NCBI GenBank assembly: GCA_964019135.1
Contig: OZ025256.1
Span: forward strand, 20,591,911 to 20,655,910
Origin: Arenicola marina
Taxonomy: Eukaryota; Annelida; Polychaeta; Arenicolidae
Direction of reading: 5' to 3'
Length of the DNA: 64,000 nt
Part shown: in pieces, positions 1 through 12,099 of the stretch
Position numbering within the stretch: the stretch's first letter is position 1
Layout of the letters: each line of letters begins with the position of its first letter
The notes under the pieces: model-generated
What the model was told of the DNA's origin: nothing
Databases searched by the model: none
What the model saw: only the letters and a program-made list of their open reading frames with translations
Made by a program: the position numbers and the translations under genes

Positions 1-327
1 GTCTGGTCGACGGGGCAGACAACGCAGAACCCTCTGAGATCAAATTAAAGATGTTTTGCTATATTTACCACTGAGCCAAGGCAGGACGCCAGCTGGCAAC
101 AGGATGCAATAAGTTTCAATTATGGTCACCCAGGTCGGTCATATTTATGTTGTACTGTTCCTGGTTTCATTCGAGTCGAGGAATATTATTGGATTTCATG
201 GCTTAAACTTTGAGTTACACTAATAGCCATGGCGATCATGGGCGGTATCCGGCTGTCTCTGATCTATTCTTGGGGACATACCAATTTAGTCTAAACATAG
301 TAAGAAAAACGTCTAAGCTACAATAAT
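1..327. other. Unassigned intergenic sequence
   Basis: No open frame, RNA gene or repeat was recognised. The stretch ends at the left target-site copy of the SINE that follows. Confidence 0.5.
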
Positions 328-341
328 GGCAGAGTTTTGGT

Positions 342-601
342 TAGTTGGTTGGTTGTATATTCAGGACGCTTCAATCACCTTTGGTCACATCGCTTCAATG
401 GGAGAAAGAAGGGAGAGTGGAGCCATGTCCCCGGGGCTAACCCCCTAATCTTTACCAAGAAGGACATAGGATCTTTATCTTACAACCACACAGACATTGC
501 CACAGCGGGGCGCTAACCATCGATCCACGTGCCGTTAGGCTCTCAGGTGGCCAGAGCGCTCAATGCGAGCGCTCTAACCGACTGAGCTATCGGGTCGGCC
601 C
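342..601 (-). repeat. tRNA-derived SINE, family 1, copy 1
   Basis: This is a reverse-oriented SINE. Its tRNA-like head is at the right end, with an A-box-like TAGCTCAGTCGG and, further left, a divergent B-box region. The body matches the copies at 3,096-3,364 and 53,836-54,076, including the shared stretch around the CCCCGGGG core. The tail at the left end is a run of TTGG tetramers, which reads as AACC repeats on the element's own strand. A perfect 14-bp direct repeat, ggcagagttttggt, flanks it at 328-341 and 602-615, which is the mark of LINE-type target-primed insertion. The near-perfect duplication suggests a relatively recent insertion. Confidence 0.9.
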
Positions 602-615
602 GGCAGAGTTTTGGT

Positions 616-1440
616 GACGGGAGATTATTCAAGCATCCTCTCTCATTATCCCTCTTGACTAAACCATTCTAATACGTATTGGGCGCTATGTGATATATTC
701 AATATAACCCTCAATGAGACCAATTCCAAAATAATGATAAAGTTAGGTGTGCCCTGCTTTATCTAAGTGGTAAATTTAAAAGTGTAATAAATCTACACGG
801 GTGCAAAATATCAGAAAAATGCATCTTCTAAAAATGACTTGTCGAGGCTGTTTTAGCCAGCTAACTTAAGGCACATCGGTACGCATCTGTTGGAAGCTAA
901 ATACGGTGTGCCGTCACGCTACACAAATGAATTTATTCAGTTATCAACAGTTATTGTTTTGTATCAACGAAACAAGAATCTTGTTCTTGACGTGGTCAGC
1001 CTAACGCTGTTGATTATACTTTCATGTTCTATTCGCTAAGACTTTATCTGGATGGTATCCTTTCATCGTTTGATTCTCGCTCGGTTTATAATGTATGATC
1101 GCTGACCTAGGCTCGCCTGTCCCCCATCTTGCCTAGAAACTAAACAAATCAAAAGATATCTATATGCTCTTCTCTATTTTTCACTCCGATATCTGCCTGT
1201 CAGACATACATAAGATGCATAGAACCCATGTGGATTTTTCGGTTGCGAAAAAACGTTCATTTTTTCCACCCCGCGGTCGATACGTATATGTGATTTTTGA
1301 ACGATAACACATGGACGGACAAATAGCGTTGTCACGGATAATGTTCATATAACAGTGCCGTCTTATTTCTGCATCTATCAGTTTTCATGTAATACAGCAA
1401 TGTCACTTGCAGGGGGAAATTTAGGGCAGAAACCCGATTA
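616..1440. other. Unassigned intergenic sequence
   Basis: AT-rich DNA between a SINE and a LINE remnant. No coding frame, repeat or RNA gene is supported. Confidence 0.5.
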
Positions 1441-2425
1441 ATCCCGAAAAATCTGAGGCGTTGCTGGCAACGCGCATGAAGCGCGACTCTGGTAATCCAC
1501 CATTATATCTAGGCGACACACGCATTCAATATGTATCCTTTCACAAGCATCTTGGAATTACGTTGAAAAGTGAGTTGTCATGGTATTTTAATAGTAAGGA
1601 GATTCTTAGGAAAGCTAATGCCAGTTTAGACTTGCTTGTACCGCTAAAGTGGAAACTGGATCGAAAAACTCTTGACCTGATTTATAAAACTTTTATCAGG
1701 CCAACGATGGAATATGGAAGTGTGGTGTGGATCAACTGCAGCGATGCCGAGGTCGAAATGCTAGAACAAGTCCAAACCGAGCTGCCAAAATTGTCAGCGG
1801 TGCAATTAAGGGGACGGGACGTAATACAGTTTATGAAGAGTTGGGTTGGGAAACACTGGCACAGAGGCAAAAGAGAAGCCAGATTGTTCTAATGCACAAA
1901 ATTGTTCACGGGTCAGCACCGGTATACTTACGTGAATTTCTTCCACCATCAGTGTCCCAGCGGAATCCATATAATACCAGGAACTCCCAAAATCTGTCAT
2001 TGCCTAAGAGCTTTACAATATCCCACCACCAATCATTCCTCCCTGCAACGGTTAAACTGTGGAACAACTTGCCATTGGAGGTCAGAATTATCTCAGACCG
2101 TGGGGAATTCAAAAAGCATCTAGCGGGGACGAAACCAAAAGTTAAACTGTTGAAATGTATGGGAACCAGGGCATTCTCCATCATTCACGCTCAGCTTAGG
2201 ATGCGTTGTAGCCCGCTCTGTGCTGACTTGTGTCGTATGCACATAATAGACTTACCAAAATGTCAGTGTAGGCATTTATGTATTTATATTAAACTCGACG
2301 TCAATTGTCTTCAATTCTTGTTCCACTTAGGGCATATAATATACACTCGATTCTTCACGGTCCAGACAACGTGCATGTATGTATTACTATGGAAGTTTAA
2401 ATTTGTGTTCAACATTTTATGATAC
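1440..2425 (+). mobile_element. LINE (non-LTR) reverse-transcriptase C-terminal remnant
   Basis: The sequence encodes the end of a CR1/L2/Jockey-type reverse transcriptase. The first frame, from about 1,461, carries HLGITLKSELSW, a basic thumb segment, then FIRPTMEYGSVVW, a block typical of the region after the catalytic core. The reading moves to another frame near 1,775-1,790, continuing with AAKIVSGAIKGT, the ELGWETLAQR block, SFLPATVKLWNNLP, and a C-terminal region that recalls the cysteine-rich tail of the same families. The catalytic FADD region and everything 5' of it are absent, so this is a 5'-truncated copy with at least one frameshift and no capacity to move. The assignment rests on recalled motifs; the exact clade is uncertain. 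Confidence 0.85.
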
Positions 2426-2429
2426 AAAA

Positions 2430-3086
2430 CGGACGCTTTGATGTTTTATCTAGACGAAACAAGCACATATAATATAACAAAATAACAAAATTGGTCGCTA
2501 ACGTGTAATGTAACTATTAGATGTCAGTTGTTAGACTAAAGCCTTGAATATTAGTATATGTCATTGTTGCTAAGTTTGCTCCACTTAGCTGTCCAGCGGT
2601 CCACCAACAAACCCGTTTATACCCACGAGAGGATTGTATCAGATTTTTCTGTTTATCTAATCGTGTTTAAATAAATATGTTTAAACCAAAACATGTCGCC
2701 CAGTTAAAAGGTGTGAATTATTGAAGAACTAGAGCCTTAATTTAAATATATTTCGTAATAAATTGGCAATACAACTACGGTACCACAAATAAATCCGTCG
2801 TCGTAGGAAGCGAGCCTCGGATGGTCAAAAGCGAGGATTAGGATGCACCACCCATATGTCCACCACCGGCCCCAATAAACCCTCCCTCGTCGTGCTTCTG
2901 ATCCCCCAGTCCTCACCTATGAAGCCATCTTAATAACCCCCCCCACCCACCAAAAAAAAAAAAAAAAAAGGCGATATAATATTAACTTGATTTGATATGA
3001 AAGGGTAATCTAACATTATTTATCACTAACTTCATTTAGGTGGTCATAGAGTTGTTCTGGTTTTTTTGTGCAAAAATGAATTCAAG
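2430..3086. other. Unassigned AT-rich sequence with C and A tracts
   Basis: Probably includes 3' flank of the LINE remnant. A C-rich stretch at about 2,937-2,950 is followed by an A run of about 18 bases at about 2,953-2,970. No gene is seen. Confidence 0.5.
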
Positions 3087-3095
3087 AATGAATAA

Positions 3096-3364
3096 GGGGC
3101 CGAGCCCGGTAGCTCAGTGAGCTAGATCGCTCGCATTGAATGCTCTGGTCACCTGAGAGCCTAACGGCACGTAGATCGATGGTTCGAGCCCCGTTGTGGC
3201 CATGTCTGTGTGATCGCAGGATAAATATCCCATGTCCTTCTTCTTCCCAAAGAGTAGGGTTTACCCCCGGGGACATGGCTCCACTCTCTCTTCCTTCTCC
3301 CATTGACGCGATATTACCACAAAGTGGTTAAAGCGTCCAGAATATACAGAAAAACTAAAACAAA
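3096..3364 (+). repeat. tRNA-derived SINE, family 1, copy 2
   Basis: Forward copy of the same SINE. The head carries an A box (TAGCTCAGTGAGC) at about 3,109 and a B box (GGTTCGAGCCCC) at about 3,180. The unique body includes the CCCCGGGGACATGG core, and the tail is A-rich. A 9-bp direct repeat, aatgaataa, flanks it at 3,087-3,095 and 3,365-3,373. The open frames crossing it on both strands are accidental. Confidence 0.9.
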
Positions 3365-3373
3365 AATGAATAA

Positions 3374-4380
3374 CGAAATGGCTTGAGATAAACGGTGGTG
3401 GCATTTCCTCTGTCCGCACTCACGACGTCGTGGCCTGTCCCCCCAATCACCATGGTCACCACCGTCGGGCGGCCCCCTGGGACGGACCGGAGGCGGGTGT
3501 GAGCTGCTGGCACCGTCACGACGAGGAAGCGGAGATGGATGACAGGAAAAGGTACCTTCGACTACCCCCCCCCCCCCACCAACTCCCCCCGGCCCACACG
3601 CCACCCCAGAGACATCTTCCACCACCCACATCACCCTCAGCCGGGCCTCCACACATTGCATACTCTCACACCCACGTCTCCACCCGCCATTGCTTATCCC
3701 CCGCCCGCCTCACCTATCTCCCCCACTGCCCCTCTCCCCCACCAGAGAACGTGCTATTTCTCTGCGGTTCTCGAAATCCTCCTCCAGCACCTGCCCCCCC
3801 CCTCCTGTCCTTATAACCGTTTCCCACCCCGTAATCCCACACTCACTCACCTTATAAAGCCCCCCCCCCTCTCCCGTCAATCTCGTGTGTCAACGTGTCT
3901 GTTACCCACCCACCCTTCTTCGGACACCCGTCTTTCAGCCCCCACCCCACCCTCCCCACCCAACCTCCGCTGACACCAAATATTCCTCTTCCACTCCCCC
4001 CCTCCCTGTTCCCCCGACCCACCCCCACCCCCCATCCACACACACACATGTTTCGGGGCAGGACCAGATGACCCCCCCCCCGGGTGTAGGGAGCCCGAGG
4101 GTGGAAGCACCCTGTCGACGTGTCCCCAGGCTTATGTGTTATGTATGATGCCCGAGATAGGAGAGTGTGACTGCTGGCGGCTCAGGCTGGGTGACGGGCG
4201 CTTGGCAAGGGTAATGGAGGGGTGGACTGTCGGTGGGCGGCGGAAGGGGGGAGCATGGGGCGGGGAGGGGGTTAATCACCAAGGGGAAGATTTAAACGGT
4301 GGTGGAGTGACCATTATTTCACGCTATATGCCTCCACGGCCATTGGATTACCATTTACTATATCCTGAATGGAAATAAGC
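3374..4380. other. Pyrimidine-rich low-complexity tract
   Basis: From about 3,560 to 4,110 the plus strand is dominated by C runs and CCA/CAC words, with several runs of eight or more C. This bias keeps open frames clear of stops on both strands, giving Pro-rich products on one and Gly-rich on the other. They overlap in several frames and carry no domain. After 4,200 the sequence is G-rich, then ordinary. Confidence 0.75.
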
Positions 4381-4708
4381 AAAAAAAATACCGGATTTTT
4401 CTCTTATCGTCTGCGTCGTTCCTAGACTAAATATAGGAATCTCATGAGCCTTGAAGATCTTTCCATGGAGGTTTATACCTACATTAAGACTACGATGATG
4501 TACGGAACCTATGTAGACGCCGCATTGGTGATATATTCCTGCTTCGCCGAGTCTACCGGCATCATTTTAACCCCCGTCTGTCAACCCGTGTCCACTTAGG
4601 ACTGTTTATGTTGTGAACGAGGAGCTATCATCACCCCAGGAAGAAGCTGGAGTGCGTCACCAGTGGGTCGGCCTCGCTAGCTAGGCTGCCATGTTATATG
4701 CACACCGA
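4381..4708. other. Unassigned sequence
   Basis: Nothing recognisable as a gene or repeat. Confidence 0.4.
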
Positions 4709-4978
4709 GAAAGATAGAGTTATGTTGTGTTTGTGAGTGAGATTTCCAGCGAACGCCGTGAAGTCAATTGGTCGCCCAGTATTACCTGTAACCTGTCGTA
4801 CCCATGCATTTAGGTGTCCAGTGTCTCGCCCAATAGTTGTTTAATGCCTGTCATTTTTAACAATGCCCTACCGATTATTCTGTTGTTTGAGGTTTGAGAA
4901 GTAGGTGAAGCCAATGGGACGATGTTGGATATATAGTAAGTACTTTTTGGACGTCAACTGCCAAGGTGTAGGCACAAC
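4709..4978 (+). repeat. Dispersed repeat, copy A
   Basis: Aligns with 5,817-6,182. Shared landmarks are GGTGTCCAGTGTCTCGCCC, then a segment ending in TGGATATATAGTAAGT, the motif ACGTCAAC, and a terminal GTAGGCA. The element type is unknown; no termini or open frame were found. Confidence 0.75.
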
Positions 4979-5044
4979 TCAAGGACAAAACCGCACTGCC
5001 CTGACAGCGACTACATAACAGGCTTTTCTTATCAAAAAAACATG

Positions 5045-5490
5045 ATTAAAATAGACACATTTTCAAAAATTACTCCAGCAAAAATGTTGACGCCCATTAA
5101 ACAGTGGACGCTGACTAGAAAAGGTGCGCCCACTGACAAAGTGCACACCCATTTACAAAATGTACCCCCAGCAGCAAAGCTACAACCAATATCAACGTAT
5201 TCATTCTCCGACATATTGCACACCAAGTGTACATCCAGCAGCAATTTACAACTAACAACAACGTATACACTCTCTGACAAAGTGCAAACCCGGTACAAAT
5301 AGTGTACGCTCAACAGGAAGGCGTACATCAAATAATTCTCTGGTATATTTGCAAACCCGTTTATAAAATGTACACCCAACAACAAAGCGTAAACTCATAA
5401 CAACTTGTACATTATCTAACAAAGTGCACCCCCATTTATAAAGTGTACACCCAACAGCAAAGCGTACAGCAAATAATTTAACATGTGTAC
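5045..5490. repeat. Degenerate minisatellite, roughly 75-100 bp spacing
   Basis: About five diverged copies of a pattern built from the words AAAGTGCACACCC, TTTATAAAATGTACACCC and CAACAGCAAAGCGTAC. Copy spacing is irregular. The two opposing open frames here (5,042-5,302 plus and 5,032-5,385 minus) are explained by this repeat. Confidence 0.7.
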
Positions 5491-5816
5491 GCGTTACCGA
5501 AGGCTACGTCTCTTCTCCAACATTACATCCACATGCCTACACATCGCCTTAAGTTGAACTGTGAAAGACGTGGCTAAAGAAGTAACAAGGCTAATAAGTG
5601 GCAAGATAGATTAACTGCTCGCAGTTTCACAGACGTCTTTAACAATTTGAAAAAAGGTCAACAGTGTCATTGACAGCCATGCAATATTACTGCACGGTAA
5701 TGGGATGTGTGTCTCGTCAAGCGTAAGATGGATAAGTAAAGAACCGCTGCACACGTAGTTTGGACCGTCATTTAAAGGCTAAAGGCTCCAAGAGGCCTTA
5801 AGCCTTTGACTGAGGA

Positions 5817-6182
5817 AGCTAGAGTTTTATTGCATATGTGAGTAAGACTTCCCTCTGATGCCATGGCGTTAATAGGCGACCCGTAGCTTGTCGCATCTAG
5901 GTGTCCAGTGTCTCGCCCCAAAGTTATGTTTAGTAATGAATGTAAGGACTGTTATTCGTTTCTTTTCGCGTTTGCTCTGCTAGGCCATCCAACTCGGCCG
6001 GTTCGTGATATGAATACCAAATTTCGTACCTTGTAGCATCTAGGTGTCAAGTGTCTCGCCCAAAAGTTATGTTTAATAACTGATATACATTTTTTTAGAT
6101 TTGAGAGGTAGAGTTAGTAGAAGCCACGATGCTGGATATATAGTAAGTGTTTTTTTCACGTCAACCTATAAGTTGTAGGCAG
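5817..6182 (+). repeat. Dispersed repeat, copy B, with internal duplication
   Basis: Second copy of the element at 4,709-4,978. A segment of about 50 bp containing GGTGTCCAGTGTCTCGCCC occurs twice, at about 5,886 and 6,036 (offset 150). Between the two lies a piece matching the head of SINE family 2 (about 5,967-6,030). The simplest reading is a SINE fragment inside this repeat accompanied by a local duplication. Confidence 0.7.
5967..6030 (+). repeat. SINE family 2 head fragment
   Basis: Contains TTTGCTCTGCTAGGCCATCC, then an ACTCGGCC-GGTTCGTGAT segment. This is nearly identical to the reverse complement of about 7,795-7,850. Only the head survives. Confidence 0.7.
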
Positions 6183-6485
6183 CAATCAATAAAACCTTCG
6201 GATGGAGCGAATAAAGGGAAGTAGTCTGCCGAGGGTAGCCGATAGATTCCGATATTTTGCGCCATCCAGAAATTATTGGCAGCCTTTGTGAGATCAACAA
6301 ATGCAGCGTAGAGAGGCATGTGCTGCTCTCTACATTTTGCCTGGAGTGGGCGCACTGATAATACCATGTCAATAGTTGATCGTCCAGATCCGGAAACACA
6401 CTGCGCTTCCGGATAATAGATTATTCCGTTCGGAAGTATTTGCAGTATTTTAAGGCAACTTTAGCGAATACCGTGCCTTGCTTTG
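6183..6485 (-). mobile_element. LINE reverse-transcriptase finger/palm remnant
   Basis: On the minus strand, reading from about 6,470 down, the sequence gives a TVFAKVALKYC-like segment, then after a frame change EAQCVSGSGRSTIDM, LQAKCREQHMPLYAAFVDLTKA and a degraded continuation. This corresponds to the QCGFR-x-GRSTIDMIF / LYxAFxDLTKAFD region of non-LTR reverse transcriptases, which holds the first catalytic aspartate (motif A). The Phe-Asp after TKA is replaced by Ala-Asn and the rest of the palm is missing. It is a short dead fragment with at least one frameshift, and comes from a different part of the enzyme than the 1,440-2,425 remnant. Confidence 0.8.
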
Positions 6486-6489
6486 GAGT

Positions 6490-7600
6490 GATGTTACGCA
6501 ATCATTGAATTAAATGTGAATGGTGCTCTGTAATTATATGTGCAACAAATCACAAAAATATGCTAAATTGTATTCCATTATCTGAATCAAATGGTGAAAA
6601 AAGGTGAAATAGAATATCTCCATAAAATAAATACAATTCCGCTCCAGTTGAGTCACGATATATATGTAGTACGCAACAACGCTGATTGGTTAAGACATCT
6701 AATATTGGCTCAGATTGATCTAGACATACACGAGGAGGCCGTCTAGAAGATATTGATTTCTTGATATTTGGCATCCGCATATGCCTTAGTTTTAAGCGGA
6801 ATGAAGTGTCAGAGGCATTCCTTATTTTTGCTCATAACATTAATTAATTCATTAGCAAGAGCAAAACTTGACTAGTACTAAAAACAAACAAATACCATGC
6901 AAATTGATAAGAGGTAAAAATGATGTGATTCACACGCTCAGAGACTAATTGGGAGCCGTCGGTAGAAATTAACATTAGCTCCTTTCAGCATGAGATGGGG
7001 CGGATGGGGGTAGGTTAATAATGTCTATATTGATCTGGCTGGTTCCATCGCTTCACCACCCAGTGACAAGGAGCCATGCAGATAACGGCCATGCAAAACC
7101 CGGATCTAGGCTATCCGTGCCGGGGACACTCGATCACATATTGGCAAATTCCAAATTACGTTTCCTATTTTAGGACGGCGGACGCCATGCCGTCGCGAAT
7201 GATGTTTTCCTATGATAAGATTCCGGTAGCCGTATCGACCTTGCTGACGAGGATTGTAATATCATTATATGTTAATTGGACAGGCCAAACTGTTTTTTTA
7301 TTAAGTGAAAATGAAATAATGGTTTATGATATTGATTTAGTTGATTACACCCCAATATATTTCCTTGTCTGTGATGTTATTTTTATATCAAATAAAAAAA
7401 TGGGACGAAATTTCGGTGAGTCGGACGCAATTATTTTTTATAAATAACACAGGGCCATTCCAGCTCTTATCCATGTAAAACAGATTCATTGGGGATTAGA
7501 ATTGGGCGTTATCCCTCTCGAAACTAAGCGCAATACACGGTGATTGGTCCCCATGGAGACGGAAAAGCTTCGAGAACATTGTTAGTCTCCATGTAACACC
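6490..7600. other. Unassigned sequence with small open frames
   Basis: A 123-codon plus-strand open frame (7,076-7,447) and a 76-codon minus-strand one (6,550-6,780) occur here. Neither shows a recognisable domain, splice support or codon character, and the sequence is AT-rich. I do not call genes. Confidence 0.4.
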
Positions 7601-7850
7601 CAGTCATAGCCACCCATTTGACCAGTTTCGTTGGTAGGTTTAAGTAGGACGTTCGAACCTCGGTAGGTCATATCGTGACAATGAAAAGGATGGACAAGGT
7701 AAAGGTGAGCCATGTCTGCTTCGGTCACTGTAACAGCTTTGCAAATAAACACATAGATGGGATCGTTATCGTGCATAAATATTTTGCACATTGGGTATTC
7801 AAATCACGAACCGGGCCGAGTTGGATGACCTAGCAGAGCAGACGCGAAAA
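7600..7850 (-). repeat. tRNA-like SINE, family 2, copy 1
   Basis: Read on the minus strand, a tRNA-like head (TGCTAGGTCATCC then GGTTCGTGATTTGAATACCC) is followed by a body with ATTGTCACGATATGACCTAC and a segment ending ACCTACCAAC. The body aligns with 51,495-51,725 and the head with 5,967-6,030. This is a second SINE family, distinct from family 1. No clear target-site duplication was found. Confidence 0.7.
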
Positions 7851-8640
7851 TAAACGAAGGTGCTGCCTACTCGGCCACGGAGTGATCGTTCTTTCAGTCC
7901 ATGTACCAAGAAAGCTGTTGCAGCATTTGTCACTTGAGCACACTTTTTACTTGGAATGAAGCAAGCGAATTTAATAGTTTCAGAAATGTAGCCACATATT
8001 TGCATATTTACGATCATAATAGCCTGAAACGCGTGCTTCTACGCACGTGAGTGCTAAAAAAATTTTTTTTTTTTCAATTATGCGATAAATCACTTTCTAT
8101 AACCGATATCTTTCTATAAAATGCGCCAAAATATTTATCAGATACACCCGTCCAAATGTTCCTTGGGGAACGATAAAAGAACCACTCGTCAGTTCACATA
8201 ACAGACTCGCACACGTAAACTTGTCGTGCAAATCGCAGGCCACAAGCATGACGCGGCTGTGTGCCCCATGTCAGCGCCGCAGCAATGACACAACGCTGGT
8301 GTTACATGTGGTGCAAACGCTACCCAAATAGGGGAGGCATGGCGGACATGAGCGATGATTGGGGATATTCGGCATGCTCGGCTGTACAGAGAAGGACCGA
8401 AATGAATTAATAATGGAGCACGCATGCCAGACCTGCTGTTTAGCCTACGAAACGGCGGCATTCCAGCCGCGATATACATCCCCGGGCTGGGGTGTTTTAT
8501 GGGAAATCGGATGCCAACTGACGGGCTTTGTTGGCTGAGGGGGTCAGGTGTTGCTCCCATTCGGCAAGTCGACTGTCGCAAGCAGGCATCAGGTGTTACT
8601 TCAAGTCTGATCGTCTAGCCAGCGACGTCTAGAGCTCAGC
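7851..8640. other. Unassigned sequence
   Basis: Contains a T run at about 8,066-8,075. A 130-codon minus-strand open frame (8,189-8,581) overlaps an opposing open frame and has no recognised domain. Confidence 0.4.
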
Positions 8641-9200
8641 CCCCCTCCCCCCCCCCCCCCCGTCCGCCTCCGGCCACCGGGCCACATACCCTACCCCAAA
8701 CCGCCCCACTCCACCCCCACCCCGCCGCACCCCATCCCACCCCCACCCCACCCCCGCCGCACCCCATCCCACCACACCCCACCCCGCCGCACCCCCATCC
8801 CACCCCACCCCACCCCACCTCGCCCCATCCCACCCCGGCGCTCCCCATCCCACCCCACCCCACCCCACCTCGCCCCATCCCACCCCGGCGCTCCCCCATC
8901 CCACCCCACCCCGCCGCACCCCACCCCCACCCCACCCCACCCCACCCCGCCTCGCCCCACCCCACCCCACCTCGCCCCACCCCACCCCCCACCCCACCCC
9001 ACCCCGACCCGATTACTATTAGCCCCCCGCTCCCAGCAGAATGCGCTGCTTGCCCTCTCCTACACAAGAATGCCATCATATATATATGCCGCCCTCCACC
9101 CCACACTCCCCGGAATCACCCCCACGCCACCCCCACCCCCATCCCCCCGCACGCCACCCCCCCCCCCACCCCCTTCCCACATCCAGCACAGCAGAGCAGG
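8641..9200. repeat. C-rich low-complexity / CCCCACC minisatellite
   Basis: From 8,641 to 9,008 the plus strand is almost entirely CCCCAC/CCCCGCC words. A longer unit of about 50 bp, ending in CCCCGGCGCTC, repeats at about 8,794-8,842 and 8,845-8,895. A second C-rich block follows to about 9,180. The Gly/Trp-rich minus-strand open frames in three overlapping frames are low-complexity artefacts. Confidence 0.9.
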
Positions 9201-12090
9201 GTCTCCGTTCCCGCCCGCCAGGTGGCACCAGCGCGGGCAGGAAGTGCATGTCAACCCCGGACCGCTTCCGCCACGACACTTCCGGTCTGAAAAATTGATG
9301 TCTTTCGCAGGGCTGCGGGAACATTAAGCATAATCAAGCGAAGCCACAACGCTGGCTAGTGGCGGTGGTGGACACCCAATCCTGGTGTGGGACAGCGCTA
9401 AGCAAAGCAGTATAGCCCGCAACAAAAACCAGGATATGGCAAAGCTGGGCAAAATGGGGAAGGCTGGAAATTTGATTACAGCCTTAAGAAAAACAGACGG
9501 TCCCAGCAGGGTCCTTAAGGGAGGGATAGAACTGAGCTTAGACATTGTTAGATTAACAACGCGCTCGACGGTCGACGAGAGTCCTGAGTCACTGTCCGCG
9601 CATCCGGCGGCAAAAACTTCAGATGTCATTCGTCTCTTTTCAGTCATAAATACGTAACGCAGTCTGGCTATGTCTGGCTTTCCTCCCACCTTTGATGCCC
9701 TCCATCTCCACTCCCTCCAACGCACCCTCCCGCCATCATCTCTCTCGGTTGGCTTGTCACGCCAATACTGGCATATGTGATTACAGCTTCTGGCACGCTG
9801 TCAGCGAGAAGACGGACATGTCAAACAGGAAGCAGTTTTGCTCTTTATCGTTTGTCAGGTTGCTTGACTTGAAAGCGACATGCGATCGTTAAGCTCCGGG
9901 GACATTCAGTGGGCCGATGTGGGCAGCGCGACTAATGCTGCATTGTATGGGAGAGAATGCAGGTGGTGCCTATATTTCACTGCTTTATCCATCGCGGATG
10001 TCCAGAGAACACAAAATCCCATGCCCGAACGCCCAGTCACAGTGCAATCGTAGTCAATATTAGGTCAAAATCCCAGTTTTATTCTTTTCGTCCATACCCC
10101 TCCGCCTGGGCGTATGTGTCTATTTGGTTGTTGTTTTTCGTTAAAATAAAAAAAAAATATATTCTCGTTCCTCGCTTGCAATTTTGGAGTAATTCGCGTC
10201 ACTTTTGCGTGACTTTGTTGCCACTGTCTGTGACATTTGTCTTCTTGGTTAGTTATAACTGAATGGCTTTCCGGCATGCTGAACTTAGGGCAAATACATT
10301 TTCTTAATTGCTCATTTGTTATCACTGGCAGATGCAGCAGGAGTCCAGCGGGATCTGATTGTAGCCCCCCCCCCCCACAGAAGGCGAAGGACAACATTGA
10401 TTGCACTTTCAATGGGTTACATAACCAGCAGGTGGCGATTAACATTTGTAAAAGATGACATTGGTAAACTAGTTTAAAAAAACTTGTTAACTGGCATGCA
10501 CTTATCAAATGGCTAACATTTGTTTGCATGTAGCTCAAATTATGAAGACAAACAAGTGCGATTATTGAATAATTCTGTGTCGAAAAATCGTATAATGACT
10601 TCATTTACCGTATCAGTCGGGCGTCTTTGCTGCATCTTCGGCGTCGATTAGTTATTTATCTCATTGGGTAGTTAATCTTTACGTACCCTGCGCTTTAATG
10701 AAAACTGGTGATCAATTAGAAATATGGCATAAACATATTTTATATGTATGAAAACATGGTTCGGCTTACATGTTGGTACATAACAGATTCCGCAACTTGC
10801 TGATAGGTGATCCAATGTTGCATCATTTACGGAAATATTATGATATATGCTTGTTTATTTTGCTCAAGTTTGAGAACATCATACGCATGTTCATTTTATG
10901 ATATCAATGTCATACCTATATGTAGTACGATACTGAACGTACGACTGCCTATAAAATAGCGTAGGCTCACAATTACTAGTACGAACAGAACGAGTACAGA
11001 ACGAGCTAGAGTGCATAAGCCAAAATAAAACACAAGACGCCATAGCGTCGAGTGGTTTAATTTGGGAATGCATGACAGCGAACTTTCCTGAAAACATCAC
11101 TCCCTGAAAAGCTATATAAGGGACCTAACACTTCTGCTTTAAAGTAAATCACCCATATATGTCGTGTCTATTTTTAATATTAGTCCTGCACCACAAACAC
11201 ATAAACACATGTGACACATGCTGTAGCAATGAAATGACATGACTGTCGAATTTCCATATATTTTGAGCTTTCTGATCTAATCCAACGCCCCCTTGGAGCT
11301 TAACATTGATTTGTGCATTCCATCATTTGTCTTGAAATTGGAAAGTTCTGATTTGCATCTGCTAGCTCGCCTCAGTTCAGCTTGGCTCGGCTGATTGCAC
11401 CGTGACACTTAGCGGAGTTAATATTAACAATAACTGTTCCTTCAAGATTCCTTTTCAAGATAATGCACAGTTTTTCCGTTCATTATTAGAATAATGCACT
11501 GTTTTATCGTTCTTCATTTAAATAACGCACACTTACGTTAATAAAACACGGCTATGTCTGTTTTTTTCGATGCATTCTTCTAGATAATGAACACTTAAGA
11601 CAAAGCCGTGACGTCACACAATTGTTTAAGTGTAGTAAGTAACATAAATGAGACAACTTATCGAGAACGATATCATCATGTACAATTATTTCAAAACGAT
11701 TATGACCTCGTTAACTGATATCCTCGTCATTATAATATTGTCAACGGTATAAAATATAAATAATATAGTCATCAAACTGTAAATTTGGCAATCCAACAAT
11801 AGCACCATCCCAACTTCAGATCTGTTTCTATACTCGGCCCAGCGTCGTCTCCGTAGGGAATCATCCTGCTGTTCTATACTTGAGAAAAAATCCAGTTTTA
11901 CCACACGGATATCTTCGGAGAAGACAATGAAATGAAAGGAAATGAAATAAATTTGTGTTATACGCCGCTTTTCTTCACCTAAGGGTTAAACTGAACCAAG
12001 GAAACATGTTCCTGATTGGGTAATTGAACTCGAATTCAACCCCTGGCCTATTGTTCTGCAGTCTAGTTACACCAGGGAAGCTCCCCGTCT
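9201..12090. other. Unassigned intergenic sequence, downstream side of the SLCO gene
   Basis: No domain-bearing frame was seen. A degenerate tandem word (ATAATGCAC...TTTTTCGTTC) recurs at about 11,455-11,600. A poly-C run lies at about 10,366. Short open frames on both strands overlap each other and are not supported. Confidence 0.45.
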
Positions 12091-12099
12091 GCGGCATGG

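Noticed and set aside
3430-4148. Pro-rich plus-strand frames and Gly-rich minus-strand frames
   Set aside because: Overlapping frames on both strands in a C-rich tract, with no domain.
7076-7447. 123-codon plus-strand frame as a gene
   Set aside because: No recognised domain, AT-rich composition, no splice or regulatory support, and surrounded by repeat remnants.
8629-9106. Gly/Trp-rich minus-strand frames of 100-156 codons
   Set aside because: Three frames are open at once over a CCCCACC repeat; purely compositional.
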